Positions 52,564 to 61,099 of a DNA stretch of 64,000 nt are shown here, one piece after another. Origin of the DNA: CAYQQR01 sp964420035 (GTDB lineage: Bacteria > Bacteroidota > Bacteroidia > Bacteroidales > SM23-62); contig CAYQQR010000008.1 in NCBI GenBank assembly GCA_964420035.1, positions 1 through 64,000 of the forward strand, read 5' to 3'. The position numbers were made by a program, and so were the translations under genes. The notes below the pieces were generated by a model. That model did no database searches and was not told where the DNA came from. It saw nothing but the letters and a program-made list of their open reading frames with translations. How positions within the stretch are numbered: the first letter of the stretch is position 1; every line of letters starts with the position of its first letter.

Positions 52564-52593
52564 TGATTCAGGATTCAGCCTGCCTCAGGCAGG
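52564..52593. repeat. Heptads with inserted palindrome
   Basis: TGATTCA, GGATTCA followed by CCTGCC-TCA-GGCAGG (52579-52593) in the FkbM/PTPS gap. Third occurrence of the same combination of heptads plus CCTGCC/GGCAGG palindrome. The rest of 52494-52658 shows nothing more. Confidence 0.65.
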
Positions 52594-52658
52594 TTAGTTC
52601 ACCCCATTCTTCTTTTAAAGTAAACCAAAAAAATAGGATACCACTAATCTAAAGGCAG

Positions 52659-53045
52659 TCAGGGATTCAGAATTGTTTCTTGATATGTCGCAGAAGCTAC
52701 GTGCGATTCGTGCAATGTAACCCTAATGCTTCCCTGAAAAACCTCCGCTGCAGCTTTCTTGACCTGGTCATGAATGTACCGGGCCAGATATTCGGTTGTT
52801 GTTAATTTGCCTTTGAACTGGGGGAATTCATCCAGGTTGTTGTAATTTATGGGCTCAAGAACTTCTTCCAACACCTTCTGTGCCAGGCCGATATCCATTA
52901 CAACCTGATGTTCTTCCAATTCTTCTTTCATAAACTCAACGTCAACCATATAGGTCGCACCGTGCAGTTTGGCTGCCGGCCCGAAAAAATCATCCGGCAG
53001 GGAATGAGCGATCATGATATGATCGCGGATCGTAATGCTGTACAT
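52659..53045 (-). CDS. 6-pyruvoyl-tetrahydropterin synthase (PTPS/QueD)-fold protein, non-canonical active site
   Basis: 128 residues, full PTPS length. His14 ('MIAHSLP') and His28 ('AKLHGATYMVDVEF') match the first two zinc ligands, but the third ligand of the usual HGH motif is Ala30. The Cys that normally sits a few residues before HGH is missing ('GPAAKLHG'). The 'NYNNLDEFP...TTTEYLARYI' section matches the family's C-terminal 'LN...N PT.E..A' part. It is therefore a PTPS homologue unlikely to do standard QueD or PTPS chemistry. It lies 17 bases after the MDR dehydrogenase gene, in an operon with that gene and the RibD-like reductase. From memory only, PTPS homologues with the same 'RDHIMIAH...LHGAT' pattern also occur in Actinobacteria. 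Confidence 0.85.
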   Translation of the reverse strand: MYSITIRDHIMIAHSLPDDFFGPAAKLHGATYMVDVEFMKEELEEHQVVMDIGLAQKVLEEVLEPINYNNLDEFPQFKGKLTTTEYLARYIHDQVKKAAAEVFQGSIRVTLHESHVASATYQETILNP

Positions 53046-53062
53046 AATGATTGATTTATTGA

Positions 53063-54034
53063 TTAATACTCAATTACGACACCAGGTTCGCTGATGATTC
53101 CTTTTCTCAGATCATTGAAAAAATCCGGGGCATCCTCAAAAGGAATGGTCCGGGTTATCAACTGATCATACCATGGGTCCCGGAGGACCTGCCATATGTA
53201 TTTTTTCCTTTTATCGAAGTCCCAGTCCTCTTTCATATGCCCTGGAATGGATGACACCTGGGAAGAAATGATCATTTTTCTCATATAATGAAAGGAACCG
53301 CCCAGTTTAAGGCAGACTTCCCGGGTTCCGTACCAGCTGGTTTCTATTACTTTGCCCTCGAAACCCGCGGAATCAATGGCGGTCTGCAGACCCGCCCCGG
53401 ATGCGGAACAATGAAACACAATATCATAATGATCTTTCAATACCTGTCCGGGCGTCTGATGATTGAATCCCAGGTTTGCAGCCAGGCTCTTTTTTGCGGG
53501 ATCCGGATCACATATAAACAGTTCTTTGGGTTCTTTTGCTTTCACCAGACTTGCAATCAGGGCCCCGATCAGTCCATATCCCACAACAAGTACCTTTTCA
53601 CCGCCACTCATCCGGCTGTCCCATAATGCATTCAGCACTGTTTCCATGTTGGATGCCAGGGTTGCCCGGTGATCCGGTATCCTTTCAGGTACAGCAGAGA
53701 TAGCGGATTGTTCTGCAATAACCCGGTCAGCGTGGGGATGCATGAGATGGACCCTTTGCTCTTTCAATTGTGGCGGTCCCTCAATCACTTTTCCTACCAG
53801 GGAATACCCGTATGTGCATGGGAAACTGAAGCTGCCTTCCATCCCCGGCACTTTCATGGCTGCATAAGACTCCCCGGGCACCTTTCCCCTGGCCACCAGT
53901 CTTTCCGTACCAAGGCTCACCAGGGAAGCCAGGGAACGGATAACCAGCTCATTGCCCGGTTCAAAGGAATAACCGGCAGATTCCAGGCGGGATGTTTCAG
54001 GATTGACATGGACCAGCTTCCGGATCTTTATCAT
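53063..54034 (-). CDS. MDR-superfamily (zinc-type alcohol dehydrogenase-like) oxidoreductase
   Basis: 323 residues. GroES-like N-terminal domain, then a Rossmann domain with 'EKVLVVGYGLIGALIASLVKA' (about 144-164) and 'CDPDPAKKSLAANLGF'. The structural-zinc Cys cluster of true alcohol dehydrogenases is absent; 'SLGTERLVARGKVP' near residue 40-53 is a variant seen in MDR proteins acting on pathway intermediates. Starts by a 4-base overlap (ATGA) with the RibD-like gene, so coupled. Likely a reductase or dehydrogenase of the same biosynthetic route as its neighbours. Confidence 0.85.
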   Translation of the reverse strand: MIKIRKLVHVNPETSRLESAGYSFEPGNELVIRSLASLVSLGTERLVARGKVPGESYAAMKVPGMEGSFSFPCTYGYSLVGKVIEGPPQLKEQRVHLMHPHADRVIAEQSAISAVPERIPDHRATLASNMETVLNALWDSRMSGGEKVLVVGYGLIGALIASLVKAKEPKELFICDPDPAKKSLAANLGFNHQTPGQVLKDHYDIVFHCSASGAGLQTAIDSAGFEGKVIETSWYGTREVCLKLGGSFHYMRKMIISSQVSSIPGHMKEDWDFDKRKKYIWQVLRDPWYDQLITRTIPFEDAPDFFNDLRKGIISEPGVVIEY

Positions 54035-54981
54035 GATGCATGCATGTTAATACCACAGAAAAGCATACCATCACCCATGGGGACGAATTCATACTTTGTG
54101 AACAATACCGATTCATCCACTTCATCGATCAGGGGGAGTGTGAAGGATGAGACCCCTGATCCCAGTATCTTAGGTGCAGAATATACCTGCAACACATCAA
54201 CCTGTCCCCTGGCCATAAAAGCAGAAGTGGTGTAAGCCCCTCCTTCAATAAATACAGATCTCAAACCCTTATCATAGAGTTTCTTGAGGATCATTTCCGG
54301 GTCCATGATCCGCTTATTGCCCTGAATATGAATAAATTCAACACCTTCCTCTTCCTGCAGTTGTTCTGAGCTGAGAACGAGGATACGGCCATAATCCTTC
54401 TTAAGGCTGGAATAATCCATTTCCGGATTTCCCAGAATGACTTTTACAGGATCCGGTCCGGGAACATGCCGGACATTCAGGGAAGGTTTATCGCGCAACA
54501 ATGTATTGGCCCCGATCAATATACCGTCACACAGGGCCCGCATACGATGAGCATGCAGCAGGTTCTCCCTGCAGCTTATCCACCGGGATTTTCCGGTGGG
54601 TGTTGCAATTCTTCCGTCAAGGGACTGGGCGAAATGGGCAAAACTGACAGACCGGCCCTTATACTCCGCGTGAAGATCAGCAAGGCATACCTGCAGGTAC
54701 ATCCATATCCATTCAGGAATATGTTGCTTTTCCAGTGAATTTTCCTGCAATTCAAGTCTGAGGTCCCCGTATTGCAGAAAAACCAGCCTATCTGCACCAG
54801 GAGGAAAATCGGGATCTTTTGTGATCAAAATGTGCATTTGACCGGGATCTTGATAATCACCTGTCAGGATCCGCGACCTTGATCCGGGAACAAGGGAAAC
54901 CGGGAAAAGATCCTCCTTGGTTTTCTTCTGCCGGGATTTCAATTCAAGAATGGCCTGCCAAAGCGCTTCGGAAAGGAGCAT
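54031..54981 (-). CDS. RibD C-terminal-type (dihydrofolate reductase-like) reductase
   Basis: 316 residues from ATG 54981 (MLLSEALWQA); a TTG at 55065 would add 28 residues of unlikely composition. The second half is the RibD reductase/DHFR fold: 'FAQSLDGRIATPTGKSRWIS', 'HAHRMRALCDGILIGANTLLRDKPSLNVR' (nucleotide site), 'GLRSVFIEGGAYTTSAF', 'KILGSGVSSF'. No deaminase domain is present; the first about 110 residues are of unknown type. True RibD reductases reduce the ribosyl to ribityl group of a pyrimidine in flavin synthesis. Lacking the deaminase and being next to PTPS-like and MDR genes, this one probably serves a separate route. Confidence 0.87.
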   Translation of the reverse strand: MLLSEALWQAILELKSRQKKTKEDLFPVSLVPGSRSRILTGDYQDPGQMHILITKDPDFPPGADRLVFLQYGDLRLELQENSLEKQHIPEWIWMYLQVCLADLHAEYKGRSVSFAHFAQSLDGRIATPTGKSRWISCRENLLHAHRMRALCDGILIGANTLLRDKPSLNVRHVPGPDPVKVILGNPEMDYSSLKKDYGRILVLSSEQLQEEEGVEFIHIQGNKRIMDPEMILKKLYDKGLRSVFIEGGAYTTSAFMARGQVDVLQVYSAPKILGSGVSSFTLPLIDEVDESVLFTKYEFVPMGDGMLFCGINMHAS

Positions 54982-55075
54982 TTTTAAATATAATGAATTC
55001 AAATCAAGTGCGGCATCAGCGAAAGCAATGTACAGTATACTTCCGGCAGACTGATTCGCATTCAATAATCAAAAC

Positions 55076-58000
55076 CTAGTACAATACAAGTTTAGCCCTG
55101 TAATTCCTGTCCCCGTTCAAGCTCAGGATGTACACGCCTGCAGGCAGATTCCCCCTGTGCAGCAAGACGGTTCCCTCATGGATATCATTCAGCTCCAGCA
55201 TGACCTTCCCCGACAGGTCAGTAAGCGTTAACCGGTAGTCTCTCATTTCAGGATTCGGAAAGCTGATTCGCACGCGTTCCCTGGCCGGGTTGGGATATAT
55301 CACCAGGTCGTTGGCATGCTCATCCGTATCAAGGCCCGTTGCTGCTGCCCGGTTGTCCTCAACATTGGAAAGAGAATAGGAATACGGACCGCTGCCCGCC
55401 TTCTTATCCCCTGCGGTAGCGATACATGGATCCAGCTTGGGCACCACGACCCGGTAATAGACATCCTGATCGAAAAAAGCAGGATCGGTCCAGGAGCTGG
55501 TTGAACTGGACATGGACCAGACCTGTTCGAAGTCGGTACCCGTATTGCTCCTGTAGATCAGATAAGTGCCATAATCAAAACCTACGTATTCATCCCAGCT
55601 AAGCTGTGAGGTTTTTGTTTCTGTATTCTGGGATACCAATAAATGTATGGTTTTGTGGGGTATACAGAGATCCAGGTCGGTTTCGGAACCGTCGGGCATG
55701 ATACCGGTGATTTTGTATATGTAGGCCTGTGTCATGGGATTGGCCCTGGTATCGGTCCACACGCTCAGTGCATCCGCTGAAACGGTTTCCATTTCATTGT
55801 AAATGCCTGCTGCCTTGCTCTCCCTGTAAACCCTGTAGCCAATGAATCCGGCACCGGATTTCTTTTCCCAGACCACCAGGTTACTCCCCGAAGCCGTATC
55901 AACCGTTACCATGCAAATCTGGGGAGCCAGATAGACAAGAACCGTATCGGTACTGACCGTACCGCATTCATTAGTGACCGTACTATAGTATTTTCCTTCT
56001 TTTTCCGAACCCGTTACACTGAAAATCAGTTCCGGCCTGTCTGCATTGGGCAGGAGCATATCATTTTGATACCATTGGAATTCCATGGGCTGGCTGCCTG
56101 CTACACCATATTGCAGCCGTATGGATTTATCTTCAATAGCCCATTTGGATTCTGGCTGGGACAAAATTTCAGGCGGATTGCCGACCTGTACAAAAGCAGG
56201 ATAACTGAATGCCTCACCAAATCCGTTGAATACCACGCATTGATAGTTGCCGTTGTAGCTTGATTCAAGGTCTTCAACGGTAAGGGTCAGCTGGTTTTCA
56301 CCGGGAATATCAATTCCGTCTTTTAACCATACTACCCGGACGGTATCTGTTTCTTCAATGGCAACACTCATGCTCAGCTCCTCTCCCGCACAAAAACCCC
56401 CACCCCGCGGATGATGGGTTATGACCGGGGCACTGCCCGGCAGTTCAAATGCCCCCAAATCGATTCCCTTGCCAAAAATGCGGGGGTTTCCCTGCATATC
56501 CACTGACATGAGGTCCAAATCCTCAAGCTTTCCTGTTCCGTAGTTCAGACAAGGAGAAATGCTGTACAAGGACCAGTCAGCCTGAAAGGCCTGTGTACCG
56601 TATCCCTTTTCCTCGATTGCTTTTCTGAATACGGGGTCGGCATCAAGGGTGTTGAATGCATGAACCTCTGCACTACCCGGGGGATTGATTCCCCCTTCAA
56701 CCAGGTTGTTGTTTGCAAAGAGGATGATATCGTTATTCATTTGCAGGCTGTAAAGGTTGCCCCGGATAATATTGTTATTCATCTCAGCCTCATCCATAAA
56801 AAACCGTATACCCCGTCCTGAGTTGTTGACGATGGTATTGTTGTTCAATTTACCGAGAAATCCACTCAGGCTTATTCCATGATGGTTGTTGGCAATAAGA
56901 TTGCCGGTATATATCCCCGACTTGTCTGAGTAAATACCGTTCATCTGATTGTTGATGATGGTACTGTTCTTTATGGTGACATTGGAGACATTGTTGAATT
57001 CTATTGTGGAAACATAATCGAGAGGAGAAAAGAGCAGGTTATTCCGGAAGGTACAGGAGCTGAAATGAATGCCCGAACTCACGAAAAAGAAGACAACTCC
57101 CCTGTTCCTGCCGATGTTATTCTCGAAAATACAATGATCGAAAATGATCTGGTTTGCTCCCACTGCATGCAACACAGGAGCAGTGTATTCCGATATTTGA
57201 TTCGTTTTTCCGTACTGGAATTTGCAGTAGGCAAATTCACTTCCGTTGGTATTATAGTGAAAGTATATCGGTCCCCAACCGCCATCATCCGTATCTCCCG
57301 TGCTGAAACCCAGGGTGTCTTCCGCGGTGAAGTGAATGTAGGCATCTTCTGTACCGCGGGCATAAATATAGTCCTCAACATACATCCTGTAATTATCCCG
57401 GAAGGCTACCACAACACCGGGGGCAATGGTGAGATTGGCTTTGACATAGATTTGCGCCCCGATCTTTACCGTATCCGCCATCCAGACCTGGTCGCTGTTG
57501 ATATTGCTATTCACATAAATTACACCGCTGGTAAATTCATAACAACCCAAATCCACCTCACCGAACTTGACCCTTTCCTTACCTTCAAAATCATTTCCGG
57601 GAAGATATTGTGGAAATTCATCCTTACTTCCGGCATTGATGCATGGAGAACCTTCTTGAATGGACCAGTCAGCGACAGCGCCATTGTACAAAACGCCCGC
57701 ACCCGTGGAAGCCCCCTCGAAAAGTGGATTGACATTATAGATATGCTCCAGTCTGATGTTTTCCGATTCTCCGCTAACGCCCCCGGCGCCATCCTGTATC
57801 ACGCAGTGGGTAAACCGGGGATAGCTGCTTGGGGATGCAACGTTTATCTGGTCCGGGGTATTCCCGTACATGATGTTGTTGACCCCTTCGAATACTGTTG
57901 GATAGTCAAAATGGATGGCCCCGCCCCTGTAGGTTGCCAGGTTATTGGCAATGACATTATTGATGACAACATCACCGCTGGCCTGAAAGGATATGCCGGC

Positions 58001-58831
58001 ACCTGCTCTTGCCTGGTTGTTGCAAATGATATTCTGGATGATCAGCGGCCTGGCATCATCATAGGCAAAAATTCCTCCGCCCAGGTCATCACAAAGATTA
58101 TTGACAACGCGATTATTGATGATCAGGGGCCTGTACCCCCCCTCAACCAGTACGCCTCCGCCCCCATGCCCGTGGGCAATATTCTTCCAGATCAGGTTCC
58201 CGTCGACGACCACATCGTTCCTGCCACATCCGATTCCGCCTCCGCCCCAGTAATTGAAGGACTCATTGAGTTCTATGGTTGAATTTTTAACCACGGCATG
58301 GTCGGCCCGTAGTCGTAACGCACCACGGAAATGACCCTGGTTGTTTCGAATGGTACAATGATTTAGAAGTACCCGTGCGTTCAATGCATAGAGTGCACTT
58401 CCTGTATTTTCGTATTGCCCGCCGGGCGTGCTGACATACTCAATGGTACAGTATTTGAAAAAGGAGGTGTCAATTCCGTCGTGGTTATTGACGAGCTCAA
58501 TGCCCGCCCAGCTTCCACTGGTAGTCGATGTGTCTGAAAATCCGGTGGGATCGTTAATGGTGAAAATGATGGGTTCGGCTTCCCTGCCCCTGGCATCAAT
58601 ATACCCGTTTACATGGATCTTGTAATACCCCTGCATTTCTACACGGGTACCAGGCAGGATGGTTACCGTGGCACCCCCCTGAATGTTCAGGTCGCCGGTC
58701 ACGTTGACCTGGTCGGCACTCCATTCCGTATCGGTATTGATGGTTCCGGAAACTTCAATGGTTTGGGCGTTGAGCGGATTGATCAGGATGCACAGCAGGA
58801 GCATCCCCTGAATGAGGATGGATGATTTCAT
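55076..58831 (-). CDS. Secreted parallel beta-helix protein with Ig-like and T9SS sorting domains
   Basis: 1251 residues. Signal peptide 'MKSSILIQGMLLLCILINPLNAQ'. Two blocks of right-handed parallel beta-helix repeats (about 25-410 and 430-790), each opening with 'W.AD.V.(V/I)....L.I..G..V...PG' and ending in 'DLG.YEF/FEL'. Repeats such as 'NNQARAGAGISFQASGDVVINNVIANN' are Asn/Gly ladders as in NosD/pectate-lyase-type helices. Then two Ig-like domains (about 800-970), fibronectin-III-like segments (about 980-1150), and a T9SS type-A sorting domain ('LVIYPNPARERVRISFPN' to end). No lyase catalytic residues could be identified with certainty. Probably a surface or secreted polysaccharide-binding or degrading protein. 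Confidence 0.9.
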   Translation of the reverse strand: MKSSILIQGMLLLCILINPLNAQTIEVSGTINTDTEWSADQVNVTGDLNIQGGATVTILPGTRVEMQGYYKIHVNGYIDARGREAEPIIFTINDPTGFSDTSTTSGSWAGIELVNNHDGIDTSFFKYCTIEYVSTPGGQYENTGSALYALNARVLLNHCTIRNNQGHFRGALRLRADHAVVKNSTIELNESFNYWGGGGIGCGRNDVVVDGNLIWKNIAHGHGGGGVLVEGGYRPLIINNRVVNNLCDDLGGGIFAYDDARPLIIQNIICNNQARAGAGISFQASGDVVINNVIANNLATYRGGAIHFDYPTVFEGVNNIMYGNTPDQINVASPSSYPRFTHCVIQDGAGGVSGESENIRLEHIYNVNPLFEGASTGAGVLYNGAVADWSIQEGSPCINAGSKDEFPQYLPGNDFEGKERVKFGEVDLGCYEFTSGVIYVNSNINSDQVWMADTVKIGAQIYVKANLTIAPGVVVAFRDNYRMYVEDYIYARGTEDAYIHFTAEDTLGFSTGDTDDGGWGPIYFHYNTNGSEFAYCKFQYGKTNQISEYTAPVLHAVGANQIIFDHCIFENNIGRNRGVVFFFVSSGIHFSSCTFRNNLLFSPLDYVSTIEFNNVSNVTIKNSTIINNQMNGIYSDKSGIYTGNLIANNHHGISLSGFLGKLNNNTIVNNSGRGIRFFMDEAEMNNNIIRGNLYSLQMNNDIILFANNNLVEGGINPPGSAEVHAFNTLDADPVFRKAIEEKGYGTQAFQADWSLYSISPCLNYGTGKLEDLDLMSVDMQGNPRIFGKGIDLGAFELPGSAPVITHHPRGGGFCAGEELSMSVAIEETDTVRVVWLKDGIDIPGENQLTLTVEDLESSYNGNYQCVVFNGFGEAFSYPAFVQVGNPPEILSQPESKWAIEDKSIRLQYGVAGSQPMEFQWYQNDMLLPNADRPELIFSVTGSEKEGKYYSTVTNECGTVSTDTVLVYLAPQICMVTVDTASGSNLVVWEKKSGAGFIGYRVYRESKAAGIYNEMETVSADALSVWTDTRANPMTQAYIYKITGIMPDGSETDLDLCIPHKTIHLLVSQNTETKTSQLSWDEYVGFDYGTYLIYRSNTGTDFEQVWSMSSSTSSWTDPAFFDQDVYYRVVVPKLDPCIATAGDKKAGSGPYSYSLSNVEDNRAAATGLDTDEHANDLVIYPNPARERVRISFPNPEMRDYRLTLTDLSGKVMLELNDIHEGTVLLHRGNLPAGVYILSLNGDRNYRAKLVLY

Positions 58832-58853
58832 GACGGGAAGTTTAGTATAGGAC

Positions 58854-58884
58854 TAAAGATAGCGGAAAGAAGTTGTATAATCAA
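58854..58884 (-). promoter_or_regulatory. Possible promoter of the beta-helix gene
   Basis: Minus strand TTG (58882-58884), 20-base spacer, TATCTTTA (58854-58861), one base off TAnnTTTG. The ATG at 58831 follows after 22 bases. Confidence 0.4.
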
Positions 58885-58937
58885 TTCCTGTTCCATCAGT
58901 AGCAGCTAAAGATTGATCAAGGCTGCCGGAAAGATTG

Positions 58938-59011
58938 TAGCGAGAGAGGGGCTCGAACCCTCGACCTCTGGATTATGAATCCAACGCTCTAACCACCTGA
59001 GCTATCTCGCC
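58938..59011 (-). tRNA. trnM-CAU: tRNA-Met (anticodon CAT)
   Basis: 74 bases. Acceptor stem GGCGAGA (59005-59011, read on the minus strand) with TCTCGCT, the first pair being G-T; discriminator A. Anticodon loop TTCATAA carries CAT, and the T loop GTTCGAGC is present. Since it shows a complete first pair, elongator Met is likely; an Ile-type tRNA with modified CAT cannot be ruled out by sequence alone. No encoded CCA. Confidence 0.93.
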
Positions 59012-59032
59012 TGGAAATAGATTTAGCGGGTG

Positions 59033-59063
59033 CAAATATATTATATTTCGCCGGCACCATCAA
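59033..59063 (-). promoter_or_regulatory. Bacteroidota-type promoter of tRNA-Met
   Basis: Minus strand TTG (59061-59063), 20-base spacer, TATATTTG (59033-59040), a full match to the consensus. The tRNA 5' end is 22 bases downstream of the -7 box. Confidence 0.65.
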
Positions 59064-59175
59064 TACATATTCTTTTTTTTGGCCCGCATCCGGTCTGTAA
59101 TTCTTGTATTTGGCAGATAAATAAAAATCATTAAATTGCCGTAGCCCGTTCGACAGACTTCAAAATAAAGCTTCT

Positions 59176-59553
59176 ATGAAAGAAAAAATAGAGCTGGAGT
59201 ACACCCTGAACTCATCGCCCAAAGTATTATTCAATCGTCTCAGTACAGCCGGCGGACTGGCAGAATGGTTCGCCGACGACGTCAGGCTGCAGGGAAAGAT
59301 TTTTACCTTCATCTGGGAAGACACTGAGCAAAAAGCTGAGATGGTCACGCGTAAAGACAACAAATACGTCCGGTTCAAGTGGCTTAACGAAAAGGACGAT
59401 GATTCTTATTTTGAATTCAGACTGCACAAGGACGATCTTACAGGTGACATTGCCCTTTTGGTTACCGATTTTGCAGAGGAGGATGAAAAAGATGAAACCA
59501 TTGATCTTTGGGATACACAAATCGCTGAATTAAAGCATATTATTGGTCTTTGA
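59176..59553 (+). CDS. START-like domain protein
   Basis: 125 residues. 'KIELEYTLNSSPKVLFNRLSTAGGLAEWFADDV' at the start and 'FIWEDTEQKAEMVTRKDNKYVRFKW', 'LHKDDLTGDIALLVTDFAEEDE' later form the helix-grip (START/SRPBCC) fold of the Bacteroidota START-like family. Family members are single-domain cytosolic proteins with an internal hydrophobic cavity, of unknown function. Next to the LptF/G permease gene, as is common for this protein in Bacteroidota (from memory). Spacing to the permease start is 64 bases. Confidence 0.82.
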   Translation: MKEKIELEYTLNSSPKVLFNRLSTAGGLAEWFADDVRLQGKIFTFIWEDTEQKAEMVTRKDNKYVRFKWLNEKDDDSYFEFRLHKDDLTGDIALLVTDFAEEDEKDETIDLWDTQIAELKHIIGL

Positions 59554-59617
59554 ACTTTCCCGCAAAATAGCTCATCAATTTCTGCGTTTACAAAGCGGCA
59601 CCCATTATCTTTGTTCT

Positions 59618-61099
59618 GTGAAGCGCTTACATGCATTGGTTCTTAAATCTTTTTTGGGTCCTTTTGTACTGACCTTTTTTATCGTGGTCTTCCTGCTGCT
59701 GATGCAGTTCTTATGGAAGTACATCGAGGACCTGGTCGGTAAAGGACTGGAATTCGGTGTCATCACCGAGTTGCTTATGTATACCTCGGCCAGCCTGATC
59801 CCCATGGCTTTGCCCCTGGCCATCCTGTTGGCTTCCATAATGGCCTTCGGTAATCTCGGGGAAAATTTCGAACTCACCGCGCTAAAATCATCCGGTATTT
59901 CCCTTCAAAGGATCATGTCTCCCCTAATCGTGATTACCATTTTAATAAGCATCGCCGCTTTCTTTTTTTCAAACAATGTGCTGCCCTATACCAATCTGAA
60001 GATGCGCTCCCTTCTCTACGATATTCAACGGCAACGCCCGGAGCTGCAGATAAAGGAGGGAATTTTTTACAATGGCATTGAAGGATACAGCATCCGCGTA
60101 GAAAAAAAAGATGCCAATAACACCCTCCACGACATCCGGATCTACGATCATACCGACAGGAGGGGAAATGTTTCTGTAACGGTTGCGGACTCGGGCCGTA
60201 TGCGCATTACTTCGGATGAGCGATATCTTGTTTTGAACCTCTATAACGGTCACAGTTATCTGGAGATGCCCATAACCAAAAAAAACAGGCGGGAACAAAG
60301 CTATCCCCACCGCCGTCATAATTTTGAGAAACAAACCCTCATGATCGAACTCACGGGATTCGGACTGGAACGCACCGACGAATCGCTGTTTAAATCAAAC
60401 TACCAGATGCTGAACCTGGAGCAACTGGGACATTATCAGGATTCCCTGAACAAGGAGGTTGCCCGGATTGATTCCGGTTTTAAAAAGGTTATGGTATCCC
60501 GAAGATACAAGGTCAGTCAGGCCGCTTACTTTTCTGCCAGAGCGCACCAGGATACTACGCGGTCAGACACTTCAGAAAAAAGCGTCCTGGTCGCCCATCC
60601 CGACAGCCTCTTTCCTGAATTCAACAGAATGGATCAGAAACAGATTGTGTCTCTTGCGCTGAACCAGGCCCGGTCGGCGAAAAACTACGTGTCCTCCGTA
60701 TTCACCAACCGGGAGAGTAAGATCAGGAGACTCAGGAAATACCAGATCGAAATGCACAGGAAATTCACCCTTTCCTTTGCCTGTTTTATATTTTTCTTTA
60801 TCGGAGCACCTTTGGGCGCCATCATCAGGAAGGGCGGTTTTGGCATGCCGGTAGTCGTCTCCACGGCATTCTTCCTGATGTATTATATCATTTCCCTCAC
60901 CGGTGAAAAATTCGTCAGGGAAGACGTTTTAATGCCCTACCAGGGCATGTGGATCTCATCCCTGATCCTGATGCCCCTCGGGGTCTTCCTTACCTATAAA
61001 GCCACAAGGGACTCGGTGATCATGAATATCGACACCTATTTTAATTTCTTCAAAAGATTCAGGAACAGGAAGACCCGAAGCTCCGCATCAGTCCAATGA
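59618..61099 (+). CDS. LptF/LptG-family LPS export permease
   Basis: 494 residues from the GTG at 59618, which gives the normal family N-terminus (VKRLHALVLKSFLGPF); earlier in-frame codons would add an unrelated polar leader. Membrane helices at about 12-34, 60-80 and 100-120 ('ALPLAILLASIMAFGNLGENFELTALKSSGISLQRIM', the coupling loop), a periplasmic beta-jellyroll in the middle, and three further helices near the C-terminus. With the ATPase LptB (not in this window) the permease extracts LPS from the inner membrane. Overlaps the next gene by ATGA. Confidence 0.92.
   Translation: MKRLHALVLKSFLGPFVLTFFIVVFLLLMQFLWKYIEDLVGKGLEFGVITELLMYTSASLIPMALPLAILLASIMAFGNLGENFELTALKSSGISLQRIMSPLIVITILISIAAFFFSNNVLPYTNLKMRSLLYDIQRQRPELQIKEGIFYNGIEGYSIRVEKKDANNTLHDIRIYDHTDRRGNVSVTVADSGRMRITSDERYLVLNLYNGHSYLEMPITKKNRREQSYPHRRHNFEKQTLMIELTGFGLERTDESLFKSNYQMLNLEQLGHYQDSLNKEVARIDSGFKKVMVSRRYKVSQAAYFSARAHQDTTRSDTSEKSVLVAHPDSLFPEFNRMDQKQIVSLALNQARSAKNYVSSVFTNRESKIRRLRKYQIEMHRKFTLSFACFIFFFIGAPLGAIIRKGGFGMPVVVSTAFFLMYYIISLTGEKFVREDVLMPYQGMWISSLILMPLGVFLTYKATRDSVIMNIDTYFNFFKRFRNRKTRSSASVQ

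Noticed and set aside
57065..58282. 405-codon plus-strand frame opposite the beta-helix gene
   Set aside because: The Asn/Ile ladder repeats of the beta-helix protein give an open antisense frame; no signal, domain or start context supports it.
59606..59613. TATCTTTG as a promoter for the LptF/G gene
   Set aside because: It fits the -7 consensus, but transcription would start at or after the chosen GTG start codon and no TTG sits at the right distance; treated as a chance match.
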